Below, in pieces: positions 43,812 to 54,500 of a stretch of DNA of 64,000 nucleotides. The DNA comes from Branchinecta lynchi. Lineage: Eukaryota; Arthropoda; Branchiopoda; Anostraca; Branchinectidae. The stretch is from positions 5,494,561-5,558,560 of the forward strand of contig JAKZAP010000003.1 in NCBI GenBank assembly GCA_023053575.1, given 5' to 3'. Below the pieces are notes generated by a model, which saw only the letters and a list, made by a program, of their open reading frames with translations, had not been told where the DNA came from and made no database searches. Both the position numbers and the translations under genes were made by a program. Position 1 is the first letter of the stretch; every line of letters starts with the position of its first letter.

Positions 43812-44170
43812 TGCAACGCTGCCGGCCCTATGAACCAGTTTTCAGAATTTGCCAGTTTTCTAGTAAAGCGTTTCTCCTATAAACCGTTTTAGCGAATCCG
43901 TTTCAAGAGAAAACGTACCGCACAAGAATATGTTGCAGGAGAAAGCGTTTCTATTTGCAAAAGCGTTTCTTAGAAAACTGGTTCAAAGGGCCGGCAGCGT
44001 TGCATCCTGAAGGGTTGCAGCTACATAACGTTTCATCGCAAAATTGGTTCAAAGGGCCGGCAGCGTTGCATGCTGAAGGGTTGCAGCTACATAACGTTTC
44101 ATCGGAAAACTGGTTCAAAGGGCCGGCAGCGTTGCATGCTGAAGGGTTGCAGCTACATAATGTTTCATCG
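43812..44170. mobile_element. MITE-like element whose right end is amplified as three 66-bp units
   Basis: Left end AACGCTGCCGGCCCTATGAAC (43815) is the inverse of GTTCAAAGGGCCGGCAGCGTT, which occurs three times at 66-bp spacing (from 43980, 44046, 44112). Each unit continues GCATGCTGAAGGGTTGCAG and TTTCATCG. Because 66 is a multiple of three, both strands show false 22-residue protein repeats (for example ENWFKGPAALHAEGLQLH). The interior has repeated GCGTTTCT motifs. Confidence 0.65.
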
Positions 44171-44471
44171 GGAATTCGTGCCAGAAGTACACGTGAGACA
44201 TAATAATGATCCGATAAATAACAAGCGTCCTTCTTCTGATTTGGATAGTCTTCTGCGCGATACATTAGTTAAGAGACGATGAAAATCAATGACCGATGCA
44301 AACGTCTGACCTCCGCGTTGGAAAAAACGTGAGTTTTCTGAAAAGGCTTCTTACTGCAGGAATCTCACAGAAATTCCTCTCCTATCCCTATCACCATTAC
44401 CATTTATATACATATTTAGTCAACAATAATGACTTTATAAGCTAATATTTTAAAAATTAAGAGTTTAGAAG

Positions 44472-45990
44472 ACAAGAGCTAGAAGCTCATATGGCACTTG
44501 CAACGCTGTATCAGAGGATGAAAATAGGAATTTGCCAATTCGTGCGTTATAGTTGTGTTCATTTGTAAGCAAACCCCTTGAGATAAGAATGATCATGGGT
44601 CCCTTGAAATTGTGAGAATGGATCGTTCTTAAAAACTATTATATTTACGCATTTGGCTGTGATGATGCTCACTTTAAGGGCGCTAGAACATTCATTCGTA
44701 ACGAACACTCTTGCACAAATGATGATAAGCTCATCGAAATCATGAAAATATGTATTTTGCTCAAAATAATTGTTTTTACTTTAAGGAAATCACAAAACCC
44801 TTGAGGCAAAACGGATCATGGGCCCTTGGGGATCACTAATATAATTATATCTCTTGGTCAAAAGTGTTTTTTTTTACTTTTCGGTAACATATGTAATTTA
44901 AGGGTGCTAAAAATTAATTTCTTAGCAAAATCCTTGAGGCATAAACGATCATGGGCTAATGGGGATCATGAAAAAGTATATTTTGCTTTAATAGTACTTC
45001 AAGGGATCGTCAAATCTGAGAAATGACAATTTCTAAGCCAATCTTGTTAAGTCTCTGATGTTCAAAGTCGAGTTTCATCGTCCTTACGGATCTGGAAGTA
45101 CCTTAACTCGCGGTGACCGGAATTTCGGACCCACACCCCCTACAGCTCCCCCAAAGGTGCCCGCATCTGGTCCGGTACTGTGACGTATTTATGGCTTGTG
45201 CTTGCTCTTCCCGCCAAGTTTCATCGCTCCACTCTAAGGGTGTCACAAGATTTCCGGTTCTCCCCTGCAACCACCCCCACCCCCCCCACATTCATGGGAT
45301 CTGGTCGGAACTGAAATTTGAGATACGAGGCTTTTCCAAATATCAAGTTTCATTCAGATCCGATCACCCCTTCGAAAGTTATACATGCCTCAAGACTCAG
45401 AATTCTCCACCCCCCCCCCCTCCCCACGATGGTCAGATTGGGAAACTGACTATTTTAAGCCAATCATCTCAAGCCTCAAATGGTCAAGCCAATTTTCATC
45501 CCCCCCCCCCCAGGGTCCGAATACGGCCCGGTTCCGTCGCTGATGTATCTAGGGCATGTGCTTGTTCTTCCTACCAAGTTTCATCCCAATCGCTCCAGTC
45601 TAATCGTGTCACAATATTTCCGGTTCTCCCCTCCGACTCCCCCCCCCCCCCCACATTCATCGGATCAGTTCAGGACTCGAAGTGGGAGATCTGAGACACG
45701 AGATTGTTAATGTAAAGTTTCATTAAGATCCTATAACCCGTTCGAAAGTTATAGATGCCTCAACATTCCGGATTCTCCATCCCTCCATTCCCCCCTCGGT
45801 GGTCGGATTGGGGAAGTGACTATTTCCAAGTTAGTTTGGTTGGGTCCCTTATATGCCTGCCAAGTTTCATCGTCCTAACTTTCTGGAAGTACCCTAACTC
45901 GAGAACAGTGAACCGACAGACCGATCGACCAACAGACCGAAAAGTGATCTGTATATGGCACTTGAGCAAAGCTGCAAGTGACATAAGAAC
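44472..45990 (-). mobile_element. Diverged HINE-A, reversed, with a family E segment
   Basis: The right end is first on +: ACAAGAGCTAGAAGCTCATATGG..CACTTG (44474). Next comes family E sequence (44530-45010: CCTTGAGATAAGAATGATCATGG), then two to three diverged core units (CCAAGTTTCATC.., GATTTCCGGTTCTCCCCTCC, GATCCGATCACCCCTTCGAAAG). The left end with a GACCGA-type microsatellite and TATATGGCACTTGAGC is near 45905-45975. The + frame 45113-45694 is read-through of the core. Confidence 0.65.
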
Positions 45991-46640
45991 TGAGCTATTC
46001 AAGAAACCATGGATTTTAACAACTACATATAATTTTGGACGCTTTGGAAACTCGTAAATAAGGCATCAAGAAAACAATCACAGTAATCTTCGAAATAACT
46101 CATCAAGAAAATAATGACAGTAAGCTTATAAGCATAAAGATTGAGGTCAAATTAGTTTTGGAAAGGGAAACAAATCATAGTAAATCACATCGAGTTAAAA
46201 TCATGGCACAAATAAAACAACAAGAAAAAAAAAATCACAGAAAGTACTTCCACTTCCAAGCTGACTAGTTTCTATTATTCCCCCTATGTCTCACCATCAG
46301 CACATCTGACAGACATAGTAAAATAGCTCTCAGGTTGACGAGTAGAAAATCTGGAATCTGCTCCCTGCTGGTAGTATAGAAAATGTAAGTTACCCATTAC
46401 CCTACAGACCCGACTTATAAGTATGTCTATAGACTATAGACACAGTGTGTTGATTGTGTTGATTTTGAGACAATGGGGGACTAACAGAATATAGTCCACT
46501 TTGAATGCTGAGCCAGAATAAGGCGAATTGATAACTTGAGACTTATCAACAACAAATTCGAGAGCACAACTTAACGCAGCACAACACAAATTCTTTTTAG
46601 AAGGAGCATCAGTATAACTGACAGTATTACCTTAAATTAC
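45991..46640. other. No gene recognised
   Basis: No supported feature until the 3' end of the reversed LINE (GGTAATTTAAGGTAAT repeats on the - strand near 46630). Confidence 0.4.
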
Positions 46641-46707
46641 CTTAAATTGCACTTGCAAGCAATAAGGATGTTGTATCCCGATGAGTAGCTTGCGGATGAC
46701 GATGGTG

Positions 46708-49700
46708 CTATGATCTGGTTGCTGCTTCCGGGGCGCACCAGTCCTTTTTCCAGGGTTGCCCGCGCCAGTCCTCGTCAAGTCGCTTTTTGAAACCTTCGGG
46801 TGTTTCGCTGGTGACAGTTGGTTCAGACAAGCTGTTCCAAAGAGGAACAGCTCGGTTACTGAAGAAGTGCTGGCGAACACGAGAGGTATTGCACCTTCTG
46901 GACAGTTTCCGGGAGTGGCCCCTGGTCCGTGAGTGGTTGTCGGGGGCGAAGAGGGAGGGGAGACAATTAGAGCTGAGGATTCTGTAGACTAGTAGCATGT
47001 CCCCTCTCTTCCGCCGGTAAGTAAGTGTCGGGATCTTCAGTTTCTGCAGTCGTTGTTCATAAGGTAGTGCTCTAAGGCCTTGGATGGATTTTGTTGCTCG
47101 CCTCTGGACACCTTCGATTAGTTTCTTGTCTTGTTTGTAATAGGGTGAGGCGAGGGCGTTGCCGCACTCCAGCTTGGGCCTGACCAAAGCTTTGTAGAGC
47201 TTCAGCATGACAGTTGGTTTGCGGGATGCGATTGATCGTTTTATCATCCCTAGGGTCTGATTGGCGCTAGCCACTACCTTTTTGGTGTGAGTGTGGAATT
47301 TTAGTTTGTCGTCCACAATAACTCCGAGGTCCCTTTCTTCTGAGGTGGATGGGATCGGGACTGGGGTGCTCGATCCATGTTGTCTCATCTGGTACTGCCG
47401 CTTTGGGTTGTTGTGTCCAAAGTGAAGTATACGACATTTATCTGGGTTGAACTCTAGTTTCCATTCACTTGACCAGTCAGTTAAAGCGTTGAGATCTTCT
47501 TGAAGGGTGTTCGTGAAGGCATTGGCAATTAGCTTCGAGTCATCTGCGTATTGTGGCATGGGGTTCTTCAGAAGCTGATGGGCGTCGTTGATGTATATGT
47601 TAAAGAGGGTTGGTCCTAGTACTGTCCCTTGCGGGACTCCACTAAGTACTGCGGCTTCCGATGACAAGACCTCCTCACCTGCTATCCCGAAGACTCGAAC
47701 TCGTTGCTTGCGTCCAGTCAGGAAGTTCTGCACCCAGTCTGCTACTTGAGGATGAATAAAGCATGCGTCGACCTTGATGCGCAATCTTCGGTGACTGACT
47801 TTGTCGAATGCTTTGGCCTGGTCAAGGAGTGCTACGTCAACTGGTGTGGCTTGCTCCAGAAGATTGGTGACGATCTCGTAGGACTCTATTAGGTTAGTGT
47901 CCACAGACTTTCCTCGGACGAATCCATGTTGGCTTTGGTGGATGATGTTGTTTGCTGCCAGGTGCTGGGTAATTTCTTTATTAACTATGCCTTCAATGAC
48001 TTTGGATATGACAGATGTCAAGCTGATTGGACGGTAGTTTTCTGGGGAGTCCTTATTACCCTTCTTGTAGATGGGCGTGATGGTGGCAGTTTTCCAGTCT
48101 CCAGGTATGGATCCATGATCAAGCGATAGTTGAAATATCCTTGTCAGTACTGGAGCTAGAACAGAGCTGGTCTCTTTCACAGTCCTTGGGTGTATCCCAT
48201 CTGGTCCTCTAGATTTGTTGGGGTCCAGGGCAGCGAGACGTTTTTCGACATCTGACTCAGAAACAACAATCCTTTCCATGGGTATGGTGACGGTATATCT
48301 TGTCATTTCTGGTAGGTCCCTGTCGTTCAAGTCATTGGTGTACACAGAGGCAAATTGCTCGTTCAAGGACTCAGCAATTTCAAGTGGAGTGGTTGAGGTT
48401 GACCCGTCAGGTCTTTGGAGGGGGGGGATGGTTCGCCGAACTGGCCTCAGGGATGACATGTGCCGCCAGAATCTCTTTGGGTTTGTTTTTGCATCGTTAG
48501 CAAGCGATTCTTCATGCTTGGATATGCATTGGTTGATGGCCTTCTTGCACATCTTTCTGGCATGCTTGTAGGCTTCCAGACTTTCGGGGAGTGAGGTTTT
48601 ACGGTAACTTGACCAGGCCCGCTTTCGCTTTTTGATTGCTTGCTTAACAAATGCAGAGAGATAAGGTAGGGTTTTAGGTTTCTTTACAAATTTTACTGAG
48701 GTGTATTTTCTTTCGGTTTGAAGTACAAGATCACGCAAGAGCACCCAGGCAGTCTCCGCTGACTCGGCTGACATGATTGTTTTCCAGTCTGCCGTACCAA
48801 GGTCCTGTCGAATTTTCTTGTAATCAGTAAAGACTTTTTTGGTGTAACCCCTTTCTTCTGCAATGCAGGTCATTCTGATTTTGATGCTAACGTGATCACT
48901 TGAGCCAATTGGAGGGAGGTAGTCAACTGCGACAATTGACTCAGGTTCATCAGTTACGATTAAATCGAGGCAGGAAGGCAATTGTCCGTCCCTGTATCTG
49001 GTCGGCTGGTTAACAGCTTGGTGGAGAAGATTTTCGTGAAGACAGTGAAGGAATGGCTCGGATTCCTCACTAAGGTCTCTCTTTGCCGAGGATGGGTACC
49101 CAGCACCATCACACCATGAGATCGATGGGAAGTTGAAGTCGCCTGCCAAGAAAATGTCCTTCCCTTTCTGTTTGATAACCTCATTTAATATTCTGGCAAT
49201 GGCTACTTCGCTTTCTAGCTGATTGGGGGAACTGGGGCTCCGATATAGACAACCTACTGTTGTTAGTCGCTTCTTTCCGCAGTATAGGTCAAACCAGATC
49301 GACTCTACCCATTGGTATGACTCATCAATTTCAATTTGTTTGAAGTCCAGACCCTCCTTCACATATGCTAAAACTCCACGTCTACAGAATTTGCTAGCAA
49401 GGTTTGAAATTACCTGGTATCCGGGAATATGAGCCTGAAGGTCGTCCAGTTTGTAGGTACTGTTCTTGGGGCAAACTTCAGTGAAGAGAACTACATCGTA
49501 GGCTTCTCTAGCCAATATAGTTCTTATTTCCAGTAGTTTGTTTGTTATTTGGTCACAGTTTGCGTACAGCAAATTCAGGTTACTCACGTTTCGCACTTGG
49601 TTCGGGTTTGAACTGCTACTAGATCCAACATTGCTGGGTGACTGCGGCATCGAGTGGCTTGTGGGGGGGGGGGACATAATCGACTGGTACGAACTTTTGT

Positions 49701-50010
49701 CGTCTGACGTTACAGAACAATTAGAGGAGGAGGCAAGTCTGGATTCACAGGAGATATAGTCAGTTTCACTTAATGCGCTAGGCCTACTGTACGGAAGTGG
49801 GGCAACGTTTGGCATATCATAAATAACACTAAGAAAAGATTGTTTACTTGGCACTACACTTTGATCAGGGCAAACACTAATATTATCGTCTAAAGCACTG
49901 CTGTACACGTTTGGGGGCTGGTCAGTTCTGCCTACCCCGTCTCTTTGACGCCTTGTACTTCTTTCCTTGAAATTACCAGGATAATATTTCAGGATCTCCC
50001 ACCATAGCAT
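46708..50010 (-). CDS. LINE endonuclease-reverse transcriptase, CR1/L2-like, 1100 residues, intact frame
   Basis: Uninterrupted - strand frame. Residues 1-140 are a Ser/Pro-rich leader without recognisable domain. An AP-type endonuclease follows (about 145-380): LNLLYANCDQITNK, LFTEV, AGDFNFPSISW and SSDHVSI. RT spans about 560-850: NYRPISLTSVISKV, motif A LLDQAKAFDKVSH, GVPQGTVLGP and motif C QYADDSK, all catalytic residues present. The C terminus has PLWNSL...FKKRLDEDW, usual for CR1/L2-like LINEs. Nicks target DNA and reverse-transcribes its own RNA. No ORF1 is attached upstream; only about 40 bases separate the start from the neighbouring HINE-B, so the copy may be 5'-truncated. The intact frame suggests recent activity. 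Confidence 0.9.
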   Translation of the reverse strand: MLWWEILKYYPGNFKERSTRRQRDGVGRTDQPPNVYSSALDDNISVCPDQSVVPSKQSFLSVIYDMPNVAPLPYSRPSALSETDYISCESRLASSSNCSVTSDDKSSYQSIMSPPPTSHSMPQSPSNVGSSSSSNPNQVRNVSNLNLLYANCDQITNKLLEIRTILAREAYDVVLFTEVCPKNSTYKLDDLQAHIPGYQVISNLASKFCRRGVLAYVKEGLDFKQIEIDESYQWVESIWFDLYCGKKRLTTVGCLYRSPSSPNQLESEVAIARILNEVIKQKGKDIFLAGDFNFPSISWCDGAGYPSSAKRDLSEESEPFLHCLHENLLHQAVNQPTRYRDGQLPSCLDLIVTDEPESIVAVDYLPPIGSSDHVSIKIRMTCIAEERGYTKKVFTDYKKIRQDLGTADWKTIMSAESAETAWVLLRDLVLQTERKYTSVKFVKKPKTLPYLSAFVKQAIKKRKRAWSSYRKTSLPESLEAYKHARKMCKKAINQCISKHEESLANDAKTNPKRFWRHMSSLRPVRRTIPPLQRPDGSTSTTPLEIAESLNEQFASVYTNDLNDRDLPEMTRYTVTIPMERIVVSESDVEKRLAALDPNKSRGPDGIHPRTVKETSSVLAPVLTRIFQLSLDHGSIPGDWKTATITPIYKKGNKDSPENYRPISLTSVISKVIEGIVNKEITQHLAANNIIHQSQHGFVRGKSVDTNLIESYEIVTNLLEQATPVDVALLDQAKAFDKVSHRRLRIKVDACFIHPQVADWVQNFLTGRKQRVRVFGIAGEEVLSSEAAVLSGVPQGTVLGPTLFNIYINDAHQLLKNPMPQYADDSKLIANAFTNTLQEDLNALTDWSSEWKLEFNPDKCRILHFGHNNPKRQYQMRQHGSSTPVPIPSTSEERDLGVIVDDKLKFHTHTKKVVASANQTLGMIKRSIASRKPTVMLKLYKALVRPKLECGNALASPYYKQDKKLIEGVQRRATKSIQGLRALPYEQRLQKLKIPTLTYRRKRGDMLLVYRILSSNCLPSLFAPDNHSRTRGHSRKLSRRCNTSRVRQHFFSNRAVPLWNSLSEPTVTSETPEGFKKRLDEDWRGQPWKKDWCAPEAATRS

Positions 50011-50380
50011 TCAGATTTTCATGCAATTATACTCTGTACCCACAGCATTCTCTTATTTCTTCCTTTCCACTTGAAACAAGACCAAAGGTGTCGATGGGAT
50101 CCCAAAAATCTAAGATTTGATCCAGACAATTCGGTCTTTCGGTCAGTTCACTGCCAGCACTGATTCAGAGCAGTCGCATGCAATTTGACTAGTTATTGTT
50201 TGCCCAGAACATTATCGGATTAGCAGCAATACGAAAAGCAGTCGCGGATCGGATGCCAGAGTACGGTGGAAAAGTCTACAGCAGGTACCACGTTCCACTG
50301 GGCCACCTCCAATAAGGTGATTGCCACTGCCTACGTGGGCCTGCGCTCATAAAGATAAGTCAACCCGTTGTATTATTAGA

Positions 50381-51513
50381 ATGGATCGCGATATTTCTGA
50401 AAAAGTGCTAGACGAGCTGCGGATTATGAATGTAAAATTTGCAGGCCTGGAGTCAGTTCCAGCACAAGTGGAAGAATTGCGAAGAGATTTTTCAAACTTT
50501 TCGGTGGGCCTCCAGGCGAATATCGATAGAGTTGAAATTACGACTAAGCAAGTGAAAGACGATTTTAAAATCCTCAAGCAAGAACTGGATTATACCCGTG
50601 ATAGGTTAAGCAGATTGGAAGCCGAAACGAAATGCTCAAACATTTTTTTGTACAATTTTAACCCTCGGGTTAGAGGGCCCAGTCTTCGGCAAGATGTGTT
50701 AAACTGCTTGAACAGTGTGATCCCAGGATTGATGATGGGAAGTTCAGACGTGAAAGATGTATTCCGACTTAAATCGCCAAACGCTGTAGGCCCTGTCCTT
50801 GTTAAGCTGAGTTCCAGAGATTTGCGTAACAACATTTTAAGAGGGAATACATTCTTGAAAAGATACGCAATAACTGCGGCTCCAGAATATACAGAGCGAG
50901 AAAAGGAAGCGCGCGACCAGTTGAAACCGGTTATGGATAGAGCACGTCAGCAAGGGCACAGCGAAGAAGGGGTCAGAAACTCCACATAGGAAGACAGGTT
51001 TTCACATACAATTTTAAGGCAAAAAAGGTGGAAGAAGTGAAGGAGAATTCAGGAAATCTGAACCGGGCTGCAATAAATGACATAGGAAGAGGGTCTCAAG
51101 ATATGATCCCACAAGAAACCGCTCGAAATGACGAGCGTCAAGGACGTAGTCGGAGCGGTTCTGAGTATATGGATGCGATGGATATGGTCGAAACCACTTT
51201 TGGAACTCCGGTAGCTTCCAATAATGAGGATATTCCAGTTGCACCTCCGGTTAGAGACAGAAAGCGAAACAACGAACAAGTGGTGAGCCCCGATGATAGA
51301 TCGCGCCAACCGAGTACAAGTGTGTTCCGGCAAAGCAACGAAATAAACCTCACAGGAAGTAGCGAGGCCCCTACGATCAGAGCAAGCCAACCTCGAGGGA
51401 GAAACCTCAACACTTTATTCCAGTTAGAAGACTATGGTAGTAGTTTGGAAAATGTAACAGGAGGAAACGAGCATTTTGGTAGGGGTCAACTCAACACGGC
51501 CCAAGAAACATAG
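50381..51513 (+). CDS. LINE ORF1 (L1-type RNA-binding protein), one frameshift
   Basis: Starts at ATG 50381. About residues 10-85 are heptad-rich (coiled coil: VEELRRDF, KILKQELDYTRDRLSRLE). Then an RRM-like region NIFLYNFNPRVRG, VKDVFRLKSPNAVGPVLVKL and a C-terminal APEYTEREKEARDQLKPV, the layout of L1-type ORF1 proteins that coat the LINE RNA. This frame stops at 50987-50989 (TAG). The +/-1 frame carries on from about 50960 with GQKLHIGRQVFTYN, KKVEEVKEN and a Ser/Arg/Pro-rich tail to TAG at 51511. The related - strand copy keeps both halves of the FTYN...VEEV region in register, so a single small indel near 50960-50975 is the likely break. Confidence 0.8.
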
Positions 51514-54500
51514 GGAGGCGAGGGCCATGTGCGAAAAGAATTGCGCGTGTGTTTTTGGAATGTGCAAGGGTACACACGTACTAAACTGGAAGATATATGC
51601 AAATCGGGAGAATGGGATATCATAGGCCTAGCAGAAACGTGGCAAGATGAGTGTATTTCATATGAAGGCTATTTATGCCATTGCGTGTCGCGACAGAAAT
51701 CTAGAAACGGACGAACATACGGAGGAGTAGCATTGCTTGTGAAATGCGATATTTTTGTTAAGTGTGTCAGATTAGATAGTAAGTCGGAAAATATTGTTTG
51801 GCTGAAGTTTGTATGCGGAGGAACTCAAGTATTATTTGGATGCGTTTATATCCCTCCTATGGGAAGTTCGTATGGAAAAGAAGATGTTTGGAAAATTTTA
51901 GAGACAGAAAAAAGTGTACTTACTCGTAAGTTGGCTAACCATGAAATTATTATTGCAGGTGATTTTAACGCATATACCAGTAACCATACGGAAACGGTAG
52001 CGGAAGTTGATATGGAGAAGATGAACCGAAGGGAATCTTCACGAAGTCAGGAGGTGCCGGAGGTGGGGAAGAGGAATAGTAAGGACCAGACACGTAAAAA
52101 AAACAGATGGGGATTAAACCTGTTGGAATTTTGCGGTAATGAAAATTTGATTATTTGTAATGGGAGGTTAGGAGAGGACAAATTGAATGGTAATTTTACT
52201 TGTTTTGCGGGGGGATCGCCTAGTTTAATTGATTATTGTTTAGTAGGGGTGTCTCTATGGCCGTCGTGTGTTGACTTTTACGTTTTGGGGGTGGTTGGGT
52301 CAGATCACGTCCCAATTGTATTGGTAGTAAATCTAGGGAGTAGTTATAGTAGTTTAGGGAGTAGTCATTCAAGTAAACAGCGTTTGGTGGACGCTACGAG
52401 TTTTAAGAAGAAAGGAGGTGGGATAACGACACCGTTGTATGTTGAATGTGACATTGCTCTAGGATTGCAACTTAAGTTATCGGAAGGGGAATTACGGCTT
52501 GATCATTGTATGAATTTGGTGAAGGAGTCTCAGGTGGAAGAAGCAATAGATGAGATATCTGATTTTGTTTATGATGCAGTAAGTTTATTAACAGTTGAAC
52601 AAAGAGTAAAAAGTAGACGTGTTAAGACTAGCCATAGAAAGTATGAGTTTTTTGATGATGAGTGTAAAGAAAAGAAAAAAAGTGTGGTTGAAGCGTTGAG
52701 AATAGTAAAAAATAGCCAGGGTAATGATATTCATAGAGATGTTGAATTGTATAGGAGGGTTAGAAAGGAGTATAAAGGTTTATTGAAAGAGAAGAAAAGA
52801 TCGAAAGAGAGAGAATCGAGAGAAATTATTATTAGGGCATTTACATGTAAGGATAGTAGGAATTTTTGGAAAAATGTTCGCGGATCTGTGAACGGAGTAC
52901 CCAGAAATACCGCACCAGAGGCTGATTCATGGCCTGAATATTTTGAGAAAAAGGAGGAAAAAGAGAAGGAAGAAACCTTTTCTACAAGTTTTAAAGAAGA
53001 GACGCGAAACCATGTTTGCTACCCATTAATGGAAGCAGACTACGGTCTATTAGGCCCGGTTACAAACACAGAAGTTTGGGATGTATTAAGGAAAATGAGG
53101 GGTAGATCGGCCCCCGGAAATGATGGTATACCGGCAATTGTGTGGCGATGGGGTAAAGATGCGATAGTGCAAGTTTTGGCGGTTATATTTTCTTGTATAA
53201 TTAATACGGCTACTTGGCCGGATCAATGGAGGACGTCAATAGTTATCCCTATATATAAGAAGGGAATTAGGACTATACATGATAATTACCGAGCGATCCA
53301 CTTAGGCAGTGTATTAAGTAAGATTTTTTGTAAAGTGCTAGACCTAAGAATGAAAGTGTGGTTGAATGATAATGAGAAAATGTCTTCGCTACAGGCCGGA
53401 TTCAGGGAGGGATATAGTACGTTAGACCAGATATTTATTTTGAATGTTATGATACGTAAATATACTAAAAAGAAAGGGGGGAGGTTGTACGTGGCTTTCC
53501 TTGATTTAAAGGGGGCTTTCGATAATGTTAAAAGGGAATTATTAATGAAAACATTAATTGAAATTGGATTCCCACGTCCTTTCGTGATTATTTTAATGGA
53601 AATTTATAATGTTGTCAAACTGGTGGTTAGGGTAGCAGGGAAATGTTCTAGGGAGTTTTTATCAAAAATTGGTTTAAAGCAAGGATGTAGTTTGTCTCCA
53701 AAGTTATTTTCTTTGTATATAAACGATTGGCAAGAGTATATGAATGAGAGAATGGCACCCATGTTATCCGTTGATATAGTTAAGTTGTGTTTATTATTGT
53801 TCGCAGATGATGTGGCACTTCTCGCGAATTCAAAAGAAGATTTGCAGGTATTGGTGGATATTACGGCGGAATTTTTGAGAAAGAAAGAGTTGACATTAAA
53901 TGTTAGTAAAACGGCAGTAATGTGTTTTAGGAAGGGTGGGAAATTAGATAATATTAAAATAAAATTTGAAGGAGAAGATATTGAATATAAAGAAGATTTT
54001 ATTTATTTGGGATTTAAGTTGTCGTCAAAGGGGAAATACGGGAAACATGTTGATTTTAGTTTAGCGAAGGGGAAGAAGTGCCTAAATATGTTGTTGAAGA
54101 GTGAGTTGAGAGAGATAAATAATTTAAGAATGCATAAACAGGTGTTTTCGTCTAAGCTAGTTCCAGTAATGCATTATGCCGCGGAAATTTGGGGGTATAG
54201 TCCGAGTATTAAGCTAGAACAGGTGCAATTAGGCTACTTCAAAAGAGTTCTAGGCCTTAGTAGCAAGATTAATTCATTAGTAATAAGAGGAGATTTAGGT
54301 TTATTTTCATTAAGGAGTAGGCGTCTTGTTAGTATGATACGGTTTTGGGAAAAAATAATAGCGTTGCCGAGAGTAAGACCGTTAAAGGCTGCATATCTGG
54401 AATCCCTCCAGGATGGAGCAAAGGAATCGTGGTCAAAACAGGTTAAAAGTATTTTGGATAGTAGCGGTTTGTCTCATTTTTGGTGTGATGGAAAAGGACC

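Noticed and set aside
43955..44203. Repeat protein of three 22-residue units
   Set aside because: Both strands are open and the unit is a MITE end; no start context, no flanking gene.
45113..45694. 193-codon + strand frame rich in proline
   Set aside because: It lies in the diverged reversed HINE-A core with C runs; the same phrases recur out of frame in neighbouring units.
51138..51413. - strand frames opposite LINE ORF1
   Set aside because: Shadows of the ORF1 coding strand; no motif.
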